From: Pseudomonadota bacterium
Lineage (GTDB): Archaea > Thermoplasmatota > SW-10-69-26 > JACQPN01 > JAJPHT01
Direction of reading: 5' to 3'
DNA length: 64,000 bases
NCBI GenBank assembly: GCA_021325135.1
Contig: JAJPHT010000046.1
Coordinates: 1 to 64,000 of the forward strand
Shown here: piece after piece, positions 16,874 through 24,900 of the stretch
Layout: each line of letters opens with the position of its first letter
Numbering within the stretch: position 1 is the first letter of the stretch
Program-made: the position numbers and the translations under genes
Notes under the pieces: model-generated
Database searches by the model: none
What the model was told of the DNA's origin: nothing
The model's input: the letters and a program-made list of their open reading frames with translations, nothing else

Positions 16874-16922
16874 GCTGCCGCAGCACGCCACGCCCGCGGA
16901 TGAGGGCTTCCAAGGCGCGCGC

Positions 16923-17387
16923 TCAGCGCGGCAGGCCCAGGACCTCGACGTGGAGGCGCACGGAGCCGCTCCGCTGGGAGACGAGGAGCGCCTGGTGGCC
17001 CGCCGCCGCGGGGGAGCACTCGAACGAAAGGGTCTGCCCCTGGGCGGTGAGGTCGCCGAAGGAGTGGCCGCAGCCCAGGCCGTCGGCGCGCAGGCCCACG
17101 GTGGCGCCCTGGAGCAGCGTGACCGAGACGCGGACGCCGCTGAGGTTCGCGGGGACGTCCACGGGGACGGACACGCTGTCGTTCACCGGGCCCACGTCGG
17201 GGAGCGTCGCGTTGGCCAGGGGGAAGGGCGCGCGGGGGGAGGGCGCCAGGGCGGCCGGGGCGAGGGGCGCGCCCGTGGAGGCGAGGGCCGCCGGCTGGGG
17301 CGCGTCCGCGAAGAGGGCGATTGCGGCGAACGCGAGGAGGCTGCCCAGGGCGAACGCCGCCAGGAGCCCGAGTCCGAGCCTCCGCAT
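16923..17387 (-). CDS. Single-pass secreted or membrane-anchored protein, unknown
   Basis: 154 aa from MRRLGLGLLAAFALGSLL; the longer ORF upstream is a shadow of the divergent lipoprotein gene. One N-terminal hydrophobic helix (LGLGLLAAFALGSLLAFAAIALF) is followed by an Ala/Pro-rich linker and a compact beta-like domain with two cysteines (GLGCGHSFGD, SFECSPAAAG) and strands such as SGSVRLHVEVLGLPR. The protein would sit outside the cell, tethered or cleaved. No known family is recognised. It is divergent from the second BNR lipoprotein, and about 120 bases separate the two starts. Confidence 0.6.
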   Translation of the reverse strand: MRRLGLGLLAAFALGSLLAFAAIALFADAPQPAALASTGAPLAPAALAPSPRAPFPLANATLPDVGPVNDSVSVPVDVPANLSGVRVSVTLLQGATVGLRADGLGCGHSFGDLTAQGQTLSFECSPAAAGHQALLVSQRSGSVRLHVEVLGLPR

Positions 17388-17505
17388 GGCCCGGCCCAGG
17401 GGTGGGGGGAGCTTGACCGTTGTGGCGGCAGCGTCGTCCGGTGGCCGCGCAAGGCCGCGGCAGGAAAGCACTTGACCCGGCTCGGGCCTCGCCGGCCGAT
17501 CCGCG

Positions 17506-19032
17506 ATGCCCCGCGCCCTGCTCCTTGCCGCGCTGCTCCTCCTGCCCGCCCTGGCGGGGTGCCTGGGCGCCCAGCCCTCGGCCACCCCCGCGTCGGGCTC
17601 CGCCGCCTGCGTGGCGGGCTCCGCCGCGTGCGCCATCGTGGACGGCGCGTCCACCGTGGCGCCCAAGGAGCGGCAGGCCAACGAGCTCTCCATCGCGGTG
17701 AACCCGACGAACCCGCTCAACGTCATCGCGACGGGCAAGGACTACACGCCCGACGAGGCGGGCGACTGCACGTGGGCGGGCGTGTACGCGACGACGGACG
17801 GCGGCAAGACGTGGAAGGACCAGAACGTGCCGGGCTCCCCGTGGAAGATGCGCAGCGACCCCACGGCCGCGCAGGACCGCACTCCCTTCAGCACCTTCTG
17901 GTGCGCCACCGACCCCGTCGTGCGCTTCGGCCCCGACGGCACGGCGTACTGGGCCGTCATGCCCTACCAGTGCGACCCGGCCTCCGGCAGCAAGACCGGC
18001 GAGGGCACGCTCCCCCAGGGCGGGCTCAACGACTTCGCGTTCACGTGCAGCGCGATGTACATCCTCGTCTCCACCGACGGGGGCCTCACGTGGCCCTTGG
18101 ACAAGGCGCGGCAGATCAGCACGGGCGGCTACCTGGTCCACGACAAGGAGTGGATCGCCGTCTCGCAGGACGGCAACCGCCTCGTCTACTGCTGGGACTA
18201 CCAGGGGCTTGGCGCCACGACGCCCGACATGATGGTCCACGCGCCCGACCCCAACGAGAGCGGCGTCGTGTGCAGCGTCTCCAAGGACAAGGCCAACACG
18301 TGGAGCGACTTCGCCTTCGCGACCGCCGTGGGCGGCAGCCCCGAGGTGGACTTCGACGCCAAGGGCAAGGCGTGGATGGTCGTCACCGGCGCGGATGGCC
18401 ACTACGTGCTCTCCAGCGACGACGGCCTGAAGTGGAGCCAGCCCGTGAAGGCGGCCACGTTCAAGGACCCCAGCGCGCAGAACGCCCACGGCCGCAACGT
18501 GCTCAACGGCAGCGAGTTCCGCGTCTCCTCCTACGGCACCATCGCCGTGGACCGCGGCAACGGCACGCACGCCGGGCGCGTCTACGTGGCGTACTTCGAC
18601 TACAGCGCGGGCAACGGCGAGACGATGCTCGTCTGGAGCGACGACGGCAAGACGTGGAGCCAGCCCGTCCGCGTGAACGACGACGCGGGCAGCGCCGACC
18701 AGTTCCTCCCCGCCTTGAGCGTGGGCCCCGACGGCACGGTGGACGTCTCGTGGCAGGACCGCCGCGACGACCCCGCCAACCACCTCTTCGCGACGTACTA
18801 CGCGTACAGCCTCGACGGGGGCGCCACCTTCTCGCGCAACCAGCGCGTCAGCAGCGCGCTCTCGGACGAGCAGTACTCGCACCACCAGAACGGCGACGTC
18901 TTCCTGGGCGACTACCGCGACATGGGCTCCTCGCGCGGCTCCGCCACCATGGTGTGGGTCGACACGAGGAACCACAAGGCCGATGCCTTCGTGGCGACGG
19001 TGCCGCGGCCCTCGGCGGACGCCGCGCGGTGA
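17506..19032 (+). CDS. BNR/Asp-box repeat lipoprotein (paralogue of the 51.3-kb gene)
   Basis: 508 aa with a lipoprotein signal ending LLPALAGC (lipobox Cys near residue 20), then a Ser/Ala-rich linker. Asp-box repeats include TTDGGKTW, STDGGLTW, SSDDGLKW, and SDDGKTW, indicating a sialidase-type beta-propeller on the outer face of the membrane. It is strikingly similar along its length to the gene at 51326: both share NPLNVIATGKDYTPDEAGDC-like and QNVPGSPWK blocks and the C-terminal QYSHHQNG and FLGDYRDM. Catalytic sialidase residues are not evident. The pair looks like a duplication; the protein may bind or process glycans or act as a surface protein. Confidence 0.85.
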   Translation: MPRALLLAALLLLPALAGCLGAQPSATPASGSAACVAGSAACAIVDGASTVAPKERQANELSIAVNPTNPLNVIATGKDYTPDEAGDCTWAGVYATTDGGKTWKDQNVPGSPWKMRSDPTAAQDRTPFSTFWCATDPVVRFGPDGTAYWAVMPYQCDPASGSKTGEGTLPQGGLNDFAFTCSAMYILVSTDGGLTWPLDKARQISTGGYLVHDKEWIAVSQDGNRLVYCWDYQGLGATTPDMMVHAPDPNESGVVCSVSKDKANTWSDFAFATAVGGSPEVDFDAKGKAWMVVTGADGHYVLSSDDGLKWSQPVKAATFKDPSAQNAHGRNVLNGSEFRVSSYGTIAVDRGNGTHAGRVYVAYFDYSAGNGETMLVWSDDGKTWSQPVRVNDDAGSADQFLPALSVGPDGTVDVSWQDRRDDPANHLFATYYAYSLDGGATFSRNQRVSSALSDEQYSHHQNGDVFLGDYRDMGSSRGSATMVWVDTRNHKADAFVATVPRPSADAAR

Positions 19033-19167
19033 GGGCCTCGCTCCGGATCGCCGCTGCCGGCTCGCGTGTGGTGAAGGACGAGCGCTCCACGGTCTCGCAT
19101 CCGCGGCCCCCTGAAACCCCGTTGCAGTCGGGTACCGTCCAACTGAATCAAGCGCATTGCGGGTTCT

Positions 19168-20472
19168 GTGTCCAAATCAGGTCGGACCGACCAGTCAAAT
19201 TCCCGCTCGGCACCCACTCAGGATACGCTTTGCGAGCAAGACGCGTTCCGTGGAGACGAAGAATCTCACCGAGTAGTTCCAGTGGAAGTTGAAGTTCTCC
19301 CTGCGCGCGAGAATTCTCTGCAAGAGTGGCCGACGATACCGGCAGAGCTTAAGGCGGAGGGCAAACCTTGGCTTAGAGTCCTGATGCCCGAGACTTTCAA
19401 CTCAGCGCTGCCTGGCGAGCAACAGTCGATTCGCCGCGGAGCTTGGGTGGACGCATTGCCGGAGCCTGGGTCCGTAGTAGTGCGCGTCGGCGACTCTGCT
19501 TCACTGCTTCGCGACCTCGCGCCGGAATCGGTCGATTGCGTGATTACCAGCCCCCCATATTGGGGTCATCGCGACTATTCGGCAGGTGGCATTGGACAGG
19601 AGCCGACCGTCCAGGGCTATGTGGAGGCATTGCTCTCAGTTTTCGAGCCGCTTCAGAAGGCGCTCAAACCGACGGGATCATTCTGGCTCAACCTCGGTGA
19701 CACATATCGAAGCAAGCGGCTGCAGGGGATACCTTGGCGAGTGGCCATAGCGATGGTGGATGAACAAGACTGGATTCTTCGCAACGATGTTATTTGGAAC
19801 AAGGTGAAAGGATCGCCAGACAACGCGAAGGACAAGCTTCGCAATCTGCACGAGCACATCTTTCATTTTGTGAAGGACCCAAAGAAAGCATACTACGACG
19901 TTGACGCAATTCGCAGGCCGCCTCGGGCGGCTACGGAGCGAAACGGCAAGGTTCAGTCCGCAACCGGCGTTAGTGGAACAAGATACCGTCGCCAAATCGA
20001 GCTCTCCACCGTCCTTTCGGAAACGGAGAAGGTGGCCGCGATGAGCGCTCTAGATGAGATGATGCAAAGCGTCAAAGCGGGGGAGATATCCGACTTTCGA
20101 ATGGTCATTCGTGGAGTCCATCGAGTCACTCACTCGGACTCGGTTCGGCTCTCAGGGCGCGCCAAGGAACTCGCCGACCGAGGTTTCTACTTCCTCAAGT
20201 ATCATCCAAAAGGAGCGAAACCATCGGACATCTGGGAGATTATTCCCGAAGACACACACGGAAGGGAAGCCCACTATGCTGCCTACCCCGAAGCGCTCTG
20301 CGAGATTCCAATTCAGGCAACGTGCCCTCCGGATGGCCTCGTGCTTGATCCCTTCCTCGGTACGGGTACAACACTTGTCGTAGCAAAGCGGTTGGGTCGC
20401 CGTGCGCTCGGTATTGACATCTCCAAAGAGTATGCAGCAATTGCAGAAGCCCGCATCAAAGAGGTTGCATGA
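19168..20472 (+). CDS. DNA methyltransferase, beta class (N4-cytosine or N6-adenine), type II R-M
   Basis: 434 aa from GTG. Motif IV comes first (DCVITSPPYWGHRDYS), followed by the target-recognition region, and the AdoMet-binding motif near the end (LVLDPFLGTGTTLVVAKRLG, GIDISKEY). This order defines the beta class; TSPPYW is found in both N4C and N6A members, with SPPYWGxRDY common among N4-cytosine enzymes. It should protect host DNA against the restriction enzyme encoded next, whose start codon overlaps this stop (ATGA). Base composition is clearly lower in GC than the neighbours (about 50-55% on lines counted by hand against about 70%), a sign of recent transfer. Upstream start choice is uncertain. 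Confidence 0.9.
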   Translation: MSKSGRTDQSNSRSAPTQDTLCEQDAFRGDEESHRVVPVEVEVLPARENSLQEWPTIPAELKAEGKPWLRVLMPETFNSALPGEQQSIRRGAWVDALPEPGSVVVRVGDSASLLRDLAPESVDCVITSPPYWGHRDYSAGGIGQEPTVQGYVEALLSVFEPLQKALKPTGSFWLNLGDTYRSKRLQGIPWRVAIAMVDEQDWILRNDVIWNKVKGSPDNAKDKLRNLHEHIFHFVKDPKKAYYDVDAIRRPPRAATERNGKVQSATGVSGTRYRRQIELSTVLSETEKVAAMSALDEMMQSVKAGEISDFRMVIRGVHRVTHSDSVRLSGRAKELADRGFYFLKYHPKGAKPSDIWEIIPEDTHGREAHYAAYPEALCEIPIQATCPPDGLVLDPFLGTGTTLVVAKRLGRRALGIDISKEYAAIAEARIKEVA

Positions 20473-21317
20473 GTCGCGTCCTCGAGCTCTTTGGTGAGCC
20501 TACGTCAAGGAGCGGCCCTCATTGGGCAGCCCTCACAACGGGGCAAATTTGCCCGTTCACGAGGACGAAGTGCTTTAAGGTCCGCAAGAGCGATCCGACA
20601 ATATCCATCGGTTCGTGCACAGTCGGCTACGGAGTGGATGAAAATCCCGGGATCGTTTGCCCCAACCGATTTCTTGAGAGAGATAGGATATTCCTGGACT
20701 CAATCCATCTGTTGACTTCGCATGAGCCAGGCAACGACTTGCACGTTATTCCTGAGACCGCTGTGCCCGGTGGGAGCATCGATTATTTCCTAGTTTCTGC
20801 TCGCCGCGGCAAAGTCCAGGATTTTGTCGGAATCGAAGTCCAAGGCCTCGACACAACCGGAACTGTCTGGCCCGAAAGAGAACGTTTCCTTCGGGACCTT
20901 GAACTACCGCATGACAAAGTCGCAGCCAAGAGCGACAAGCCGTTCGGTATCAATTGGAAGATGTCAGCGAAAACGATTCTAGTCCAGCTGCATCACAAAA
21001 TCGAAACTTTCGAACACATTGGCAAGAAGCTCGTCCTCGCCGATCAGGACATCCTTTATGATTACATGCGTCGAGAGTTCTCGTTTGACCATGTAGCCAA
21101 CGAGGCTCGTCTCGGTGACTCGATGCACTTCCACAATTATGCGCTCACAGTGCACCAAGGCGAATTCCGGCTAGAGTTGGCTTCTCGCAAGAGCACCGAC
21201 GCGGCGGGTGTAGCCAGGTGCCTTGGCCTTCAGAGTGAAGCTCGCGTTGAGCTTTCGTATTTCGTGGAAAAGCTCGAAGCGGCCTTAACTCCCCAGAACC
21301 GGTTATCGTTGCGATGA
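20469..21317 (+). CDS. NotI-family type II restriction endonuclease
   Basis: 282 aa. The N-terminal part has four cysteines in the spacing I associate with the iron-binding domain of NotI (GQICPFTRTKC, GSCTVGYG, IVCPNRFLERDRIF). The catalytic core fits the variant PD-(D/E)xK centre of NotI: SIDYFL supplies the Asp, and FVGIEVQGLD supplies E-x-Q in place of E-x-K. NotI cuts GCGGCCGC; the specificity of this relative is not predictable by eye. It lies in the low-GC island with its methyltransferase and overlaps it by 4 nt, forming a complete R-M pair. The assignment is by motif from memory, without a database search. Confidence 0.75.
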   Translation: MSRVLELFGEPTSRSGPHWAALTTGQICPFTRTKCFKVRKSDPTISIGSCTVGYGVDENPGIVCPNRFLERDRIFLDSIHLLTSHEPGNDLHVIPETAVPGGSIDYFLVSARRGKVQDFVGIEVQGLDTTGTVWPERERFLRDLELPHDKVAAKSDKPFGINWKMSAKTILVQLHHKIETFEHIGKKLVLADQDILYDYMRREFSFDHVANEARLGDSMHFHNYALTVHQGEFRLELASRKSTDAAGVARCLGLQSEARVELSYFVEKLEAALTPQNRLSLR

Positions 21318-21587
21318 ATGATGGGCCATAATAACGCAAAATAGCTTGTCCATTCATGACTCCACAAAAATACGTCTCCGCAGGATTATTGGGCGGCGGT
21401 GTTTCACGGCAGTACGCGCAACTGGTCGCTGCTGCCCCTTCCTCCCTTTCTCCGTGCCAAACCACCAGATCCTCGGACCTCGGCACAACCGCCGGGGATT
21501 CGGCATGGACGGGGGGCCTCGGGCGAGGGGGATTCTGCAACACCGTCAAGCCCTGCGATCGCGCCAGGCCGGTCGCGCGCGGTCCCC
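21318..21587. other. Intergenic right edge of the restriction-modification island
   Basis: About 270 bases with mixed composition: an AT-richer first part (CATAATAACGCAAAATAGC) grading into the normal GC-rich background. Several short frames exist, but none has a supporting start, composition or context. No integrase, tRNA or direct repeat marking an insertion end is visible by eye. Confidence 0.4.
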
Positions 21588-22664
21588 TCACGACGCGCGC
21601 CGCGGGCTGGCGAAGAGGCGCACCTCGCGCCCCACGCGCTCGCGCTGCACCTGCCCCTCGCGGGCGAGGCGCGCGACGTGGTAGTGCACCAGCGTGGGGC
21701 GCTTCGCCAAGGCGTCCGCGATGGCGGCGTTGGTCATGCCGGGGTGCTCCTCGACGTACTGGAGCACCTGCGCGACCAGCGGGGGCTGCCCCGAGCGGGG
21801 GCGCGCGTCGGAGGCCCAGAAGCGGCGCAGGCGGCCGTCCGTCGTGGAGCGCACGTAGCCGTGCCGCTGGAGGACCGCCAGGTGGTGGAGGAGCGCGCCG
21901 TTGCGCAGGCCGGTGGCGCGCTTGAGGCCGGCGAGGTTCGCGCCGGGCTCGCGCTGCACCTCGCGGAACACGCGCAGCCGGCGCGCGTTGTCCAGCGCGT
22001 CGCCCGCCGCGAGGCGCGTGTAGAGCGGCGCGAGCAGCGCGGCGAGCCACCGGCGCAGGCGGGGCCACGCGTGGATCGCGGTGTGCGCGCCCGCGCCCAG
22101 GACCACCGTCGCGGCGAGGGCCGTCGTGACGGCGACCGCCTCGGGGCCGGGCCCAACGGGGGGAGGCGGCGCGACGGCCGACGGGGGCGCCGCCGCGGCG
22201 GGCGCGGAGACCTCGGGAGGGAGCGCCTCGGGCGGAGGGCGCGGCGTCCACGCCAGCGCGACGCCCGCAGCGCCGGGCGGGGGCGCAGGCTCGGAGGGGG
22301 ACGAGTCCGGCGGAGCGGCGAAGGGCGTCTCGGCCGGGAGCGCCTGCACAGGGGGCGCCTCGGTGGGGGGCCCCTCGACGGGGGGCTCGCCGGTGGTGGG
22401 GGCCGCGTCCACGAGGGCCTCCGGCTGCGCGACGGGGGCCGGAGCGGAGGGAACGGGAGCGGCGGGCGGAGGGGGCTCAGGGGGAAGCTGCGGGGGCGGG
22501 GCCTTGGAAGGAGGGGGGATCGGCGGCGGCGCGGGGTCGCCGTCGTGGAGGCGATGCCAGCCCCAGGCGTTTCCCTGGGGCTCCTTGGCCGGGGGCTGGT
22601 CCGCGAGGGCGAAGCCCGCCAGGGAGAGGCACGTCACGAGGATAAGGAGGGCCTGGGGACCCAC
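21588..22664 (-). CDS. Membrane-anchored winged-helix regulator with proline-rich extracytoplasmic region
   Basis: 358 aa from GTG (VGPQALLILVTCLSLAGFALA), a signal sequence. It is followed by about 150 residues of Pro/Ala-rich, low-complexity sequence (PPPIPPPSKAPPPQLPPEPP), a hydrophobic helix (VAVTTALAATVVLGAGAHTAI), and two winged-helix units on the far side: REVQREPGANLAGLKRATGL with the HHLAVLQRHGYV recognition region, and VLQYVEEHPGMTNAAIADAL with LVHYHVARLAREG. The layout predicts an outside Pro-rich stalk or sensor and a cytoplasmic tandem DNA-binding domain, a type of one-component membrane regulator seen in archaea. Target and signal are unknown. A start further upstream cannot be excluded. 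Confidence 0.75.
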   Translation of the reverse strand: MGPQALLILVTCLSLAGFALADQPPAKEPQGNAWGWHRLHDGDPAPPPIPPPSKAPPPQLPPEPPPPAAPVPSAPAPVAQPEALVDAAPTTGEPPVEGPPTEAPPVQALPAETPFAAPPDSSPSEPAPPPGAAGVALAWTPRPPPEALPPEVSAPAAAAPPSAVAPPPPVGPGPEAVAVTTALAATVVLGAGAHTAIHAWPRLRRWLAALLAPLYTRLAAGDALDNARRLRVFREVQREPGANLAGLKRATGLRNGALLHHLAVLQRHGYVRSTTDGRLRRFWASDARPRSGQPPLVAQVLQYVEEHPGMTNAAIADALAKRPTLVHYHVARLAREGQVQRERVGREVRLFASPRRAS

Positions 22665-22761
22665 GGGGCCCCCGATGCCACGCCCGGAGCATGACCGGCG
22701 CCGGTTTTCCGGAAGCGCACGCGGCGCCAGAAGGACCCCACGATCCAAGTCGCTCCAGCGA

Positions 22762-22770
22762 GGGTATGCC
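22762..22770 (+). promoter_or_regulatory. TATA-like box of the 63-aa gene
   Basis: GGGTATGCC is centred about 26 nt upstream of the ATG of the small downstream gene, the leaderless-promoter distance seen repeatedly in this window. Confidence 0.4.
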
Positions 22771-22791
22771 CCTCCGCGGCGAGGACCGCCC

Positions 22792-22983
22792 ATGCGCTCG
22801 ATCGTGGAGACCCTGCTCGTGGACGAGACCTTGAAGCACATGCCCCCCGAGGGCGGCAGCGGCGCCTACACCAACGCGCACCTGGAGCGCGTCGCGATCC
22901 GTCACCTGTTCGGGCAACGGGGGGCCGACTTCGCGGACGCGCTGATGCGCGCGGCGGAGGAGCGGCGGATCAGGCGATCTTGA
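22792..22983 (+). CDS. Small conserved-looking protein, 63 aa, unknown
   Basis: Begins MRSIVETLLVDETLKHMPPEGG and continues with an amphipathic helix (AHLERVAIRHLFGQRGADFADALMRAAEERRI). It is charged, soluble and has no recognisable motif. Support for it being a gene: ATG start, a TATA-like box at the right distance, and a compact fit between divergent and convergent neighbours (its 3' end overlaps carA by 14 nt). It could be a small regulator, but nothing in the sequence shows this. Confidence 0.55.
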   Translation: MRSIVETLLVDETLKHMPPEGGSGAYTNAHLERVAIRHLFGQRGADFADALMRAAEERRIRRS

Positions 22984-24112
22984 CGGCCCGGAACCCCGCG
23001 TCCGCGGATTCGGTGGGCGTGCCCTTGCCGCCGCGCTCCAGCCACATCTTGTAGCGGTCGAAGAGGAACTCGGTGTCCTTGGGGCCCGGGCACGCCTCGG
23101 GGTGATATTGGGAGGATAGCACCGGCAGCTTGCGGTGGCGCAGGCCCTCCACGGTGCCGTCGTTGGCGTTGACCTCGGTGATGAGCACGTCCGCGGGGCA
23201 GGAGGCGGGGTCCACCGCGAAGCCGTGGTTCTGCGAGGTGATGTAGACGCGGCCCGTCTCCAGGTTCTTCACGGGCTGGTTCGCGCCGCGGTGGCCGAAC
23301 TTCAGCTTGTACGTCTTGAGTCCGTAGGCCAGCGCGAGGAGCTGGTGGCCCAGGCAGATGCCCTGGGTGGGGTACTTCTCCATGAGGTCGCGCAGCGTGG
23401 GCAGCGTGTGGCGCACGATGTCCGGGTGCGCGGGGTCGCCGGGGCCGTTGGACATGAAGATGCCGTCGATGCGCAGCGCCTCGATCTCGCTGGCGGTCGC
23501 GTCCCACGGCACCTGGTAGACGGTGCCGAAGCGCGCCGCGAGGTTGCGCACGATGTTCTGCTTGACGCCGGTGTCCACCAGCGCGACCTTGCCTTCGCCG
23601 CGCCCCTTGACGGGCGTGATCTCCTTGACGCTCACGAGGTCGACGAGGTTCTCCTTGTCGGGGAACGGCATCGTCTGGACCTTGCGCAGGATCTCGCCGG
23701 TGCTGAGGGTGTCCTCGGTGGTGATGCAGGCGCGCAGGACGCCGCGGCTGCGCGTCTTGATGGTGAGCGCGCGCGTGTCGACGCCCTCGATGCCGGGGAT
23801 GCCGTGCTGCACGAGGAAGTCGTGGAGCGTCGTCCGGGACTGGCGGTGGCTGGGGTGGCGCGACCACTCGCGCACGACGCAGCCCCACGCCCACACCTTG
23901 TCCGACTCGTTGGCTTCGGCGCTGACGCCGTAGTTGCCGATGAGCGGGTAGGTGAACATGAGGATCTGGCCGGCGTAGGAGGGGTCCGTGAGGGCCTCCT
24001 GGTAGCCGGTCATCCCCGTGGTGAACACCAATTCTCCGAAGCGGGTGCCTCGGGCGCCGAACGCCTGGCCTTCGATCACGGTGCCGTCTTCGAGGATGAG
24101 GCGCGCCGTCAT
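22970..24112 (-). CDS. carA: Carbamoyl-phosphate synthase small (glutaminase) subunit
   Basis: 380 aa, usual length. It hydrolyses glutamine and channels ammonia to CarB for carbamoyl phosphate, the precursor of pyrimidines and arginine. The N-terminal domain shows LEDGTVIEGQAFGA and FTTGMTGYQEALTDPSYAGQI. The class I glutaminase carries the nucleophile Cys in GICLGHQLLALAYG and the His-Glu pair in YHPEACPGPKD. The partner carB is 24 kb away, unusual since they are often adjacent; however, the regions upstream of the two genes share sequence at equal spacing (see the regulatory feature), which would allow matched expression. Confidence 0.95.
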   Translation of the reverse strand: MTARLILEDGTVIEGQAFGARGTRFGELVFTTGMTGYQEALTDPSYAGQILMFTYPLIGNYGVSAEANESDKVWAWGCVVREWSRHPSHRQSRTTLHDFLVQHGIPGIEGVDTRALTIKTRSRGVLRACITTEDTLSTGEILRKVQTMPFPDKENLVDLVSVKEITPVKGRGEGKVALVDTGVKQNIVRNLAARFGTVYQVPWDATASEIEALRIDGIFMSNGPGDPAHPDIVRHTLPTLRDLMEKYPTQGICLGHQLLALAYGLKTYKLKFGHRGANQPVKNLETGRVYITSQNHGFAVDPASCPADVLITEVNANDGTVEGLRHRKLPVLSSQYHPEACPGPKDTEFLFDRYKMWLERGGKGTPTESADAGFRAVKIA

Positions 24113-24119
24113 GTCCGGG

Positions 24120-24164
24120 GGACCCTGCGCCCATGAGGGGCACCCCTACTTGAGCGTATCCCGC
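24120..24164 (-). promoter_or_regulatory. carA promoter region shared with carB
   Basis: About 45 nt ending 8 nt before the carA ATG match the region upstream of carB, including ATGGGCGCA(G/A)GGTCC near the start side and GCGGGATACG on the far side. The TATA-like part is CTCAAGTAGG here (weaker than CTAAATACGG at carB). Roughly 35 of 45 positions agree by eye. Probably a common promoter and part of a common control region. Confidence 0.6.
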
Positions 24165-24210
24165 GCGCTTCGTCTTCCTTCCACTGGAGGATCGACGGTT
24201 GGAGTCGCGC

Positions 24211-24228
24211 GTGTCCGGTTTTGGACAC
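24211..24228. promoter_or_regulatory. Operator-like palindrome upstream of carA
   Basis: GTGTCCGGTTTTGGACAC is a perfect 6-bp inverted repeat with a 6-nt spacer, beginning 99 nt upstream of the carA ATG. The same CGTGTCCGG starts 99 nt before the proposed carB start, although there the second arm is less perfect (GGGTCACG). The shared position suggests a binding site for a common regulator, or an upstream promoter element. Confidence 0.45.
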
Positions 24229-24230
24229 AG

Positions 24231-24384
24231 GCTCGTCGCGCGCGCCGCAGCGCGCGCACTCATGGGGGTTTCAGGGGGCGAAGCCCCCTGACGTGAAGTC
24301 GTCTGACCAGAGAAACGAGACGTCAGGGGGCTTCGCCCCCTGAAACCCCCTAGGGTCGCCGCGCTGCGGCGCGGCGGAGACGAC
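24231..24384. repeat. MITE-like inverted-repeat element, family 2, copy 1
   Basis: About 150 bp with outer inverted repeats of the GCGCCGCAGCGCG type and a second inner pair (GGGGGCGAAGCCCCCTGACG and its complement). A close copy with nearly the same order lies at 54305-54458. Here it sits between carA and the ACT-domain regulator. No transposase is encoded, so any movement would depend on an enzyme elsewhere. It may also end transcription of the ACT gene. Confidence 0.75.
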
Positions 24385-24399
24385 TCTCCATGGATCAGA

Positions 24400-24900
24400 T
24401 CACGAGATTACGACGCTCTTGATCCCGTGCCCTTCGCGGATCTCCGAGATGGCGTCCATGGGGACCTGCGCTTCGGTGATGACGTAGAGGCGGGGCTCCT
24501 CGACGAGGTCGGGGTCGTCGACGATGGCCTGGCGGATGCTGATGCCGCGCTTGGAGATGACGGTGGCGACGTGGGCGAGGATGCCCGGCTCGCGGGCGTC
24601 GCTGGGGACGATCTCGATGACGCCCCATTTCAGCGTGGGCGCGACGTCCTTGAGGAGGCCGGTGGGCTGGAGGCGGGAGTAGACCTTCTGCAGGTCGGGC
24701 TCGCGGCGGATGGTGTCCACCGTGGCGGCGATGATGCGGCGGTCCACGCCGCACGCGCGCGCGAGGGCCGTGTCGCTGATGGCGACGTTGCCGCTGTAGA
24801 CGCCGTCCTGCCGGACCGAGAGGCCTTGGGCGAGGAGCGTCTGCGCGACGCGGCTCTGGGCGGGGAAGCGTTGGAAATACCGCGTGAGAAGGTCCCACAT
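24400..24900 (-). CDS. ACT-domain amino-acid-responsive regulator (COG2150-like)
   Basis: 166 aa. The N-terminal half is a helix-turn-helix-like region (SRVAQTLLAQGLSVRQDG, VAISDTALARACGVDRRIIAATVDTI). The C-terminal half is an ACT domain (IEIVPSDAREPGILAHVATVISKRGISIRQAIVDDPDL). ACT domains bind amino acids, and archaeal proteins of this build are annotated as predicted regulators of amino acid metabolism. It is divergent from the aromatic/aspartate operon across a 128-nt spacer with nested inverted repeats, so it is the natural candidate to control that operon in response to an aromatic amino acid or aspartate-family product (inference). Confidence 0.8.
   Translation of the reverse strand: MWDLLTRYFQRFPAQSRVAQTLLAQGLSVRQDGVYSGNVAISDTALARACGVDRRIIAATVDTIRREPDLQKVYSRLQPTGLLKDVAPTLKWGVIEIVPSDAREPGILAHVATVISKRGISIRQAIVDDPDLVEEPRLYVITEAQVPMDAISEIREGHGIKSVVIS

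Noticed and set aside
20240-20440. Small minus-strand ORF in the methyltransferase gene
   Set aside because: Antisense to motif I region of the methyltransferase; no start context or motif.
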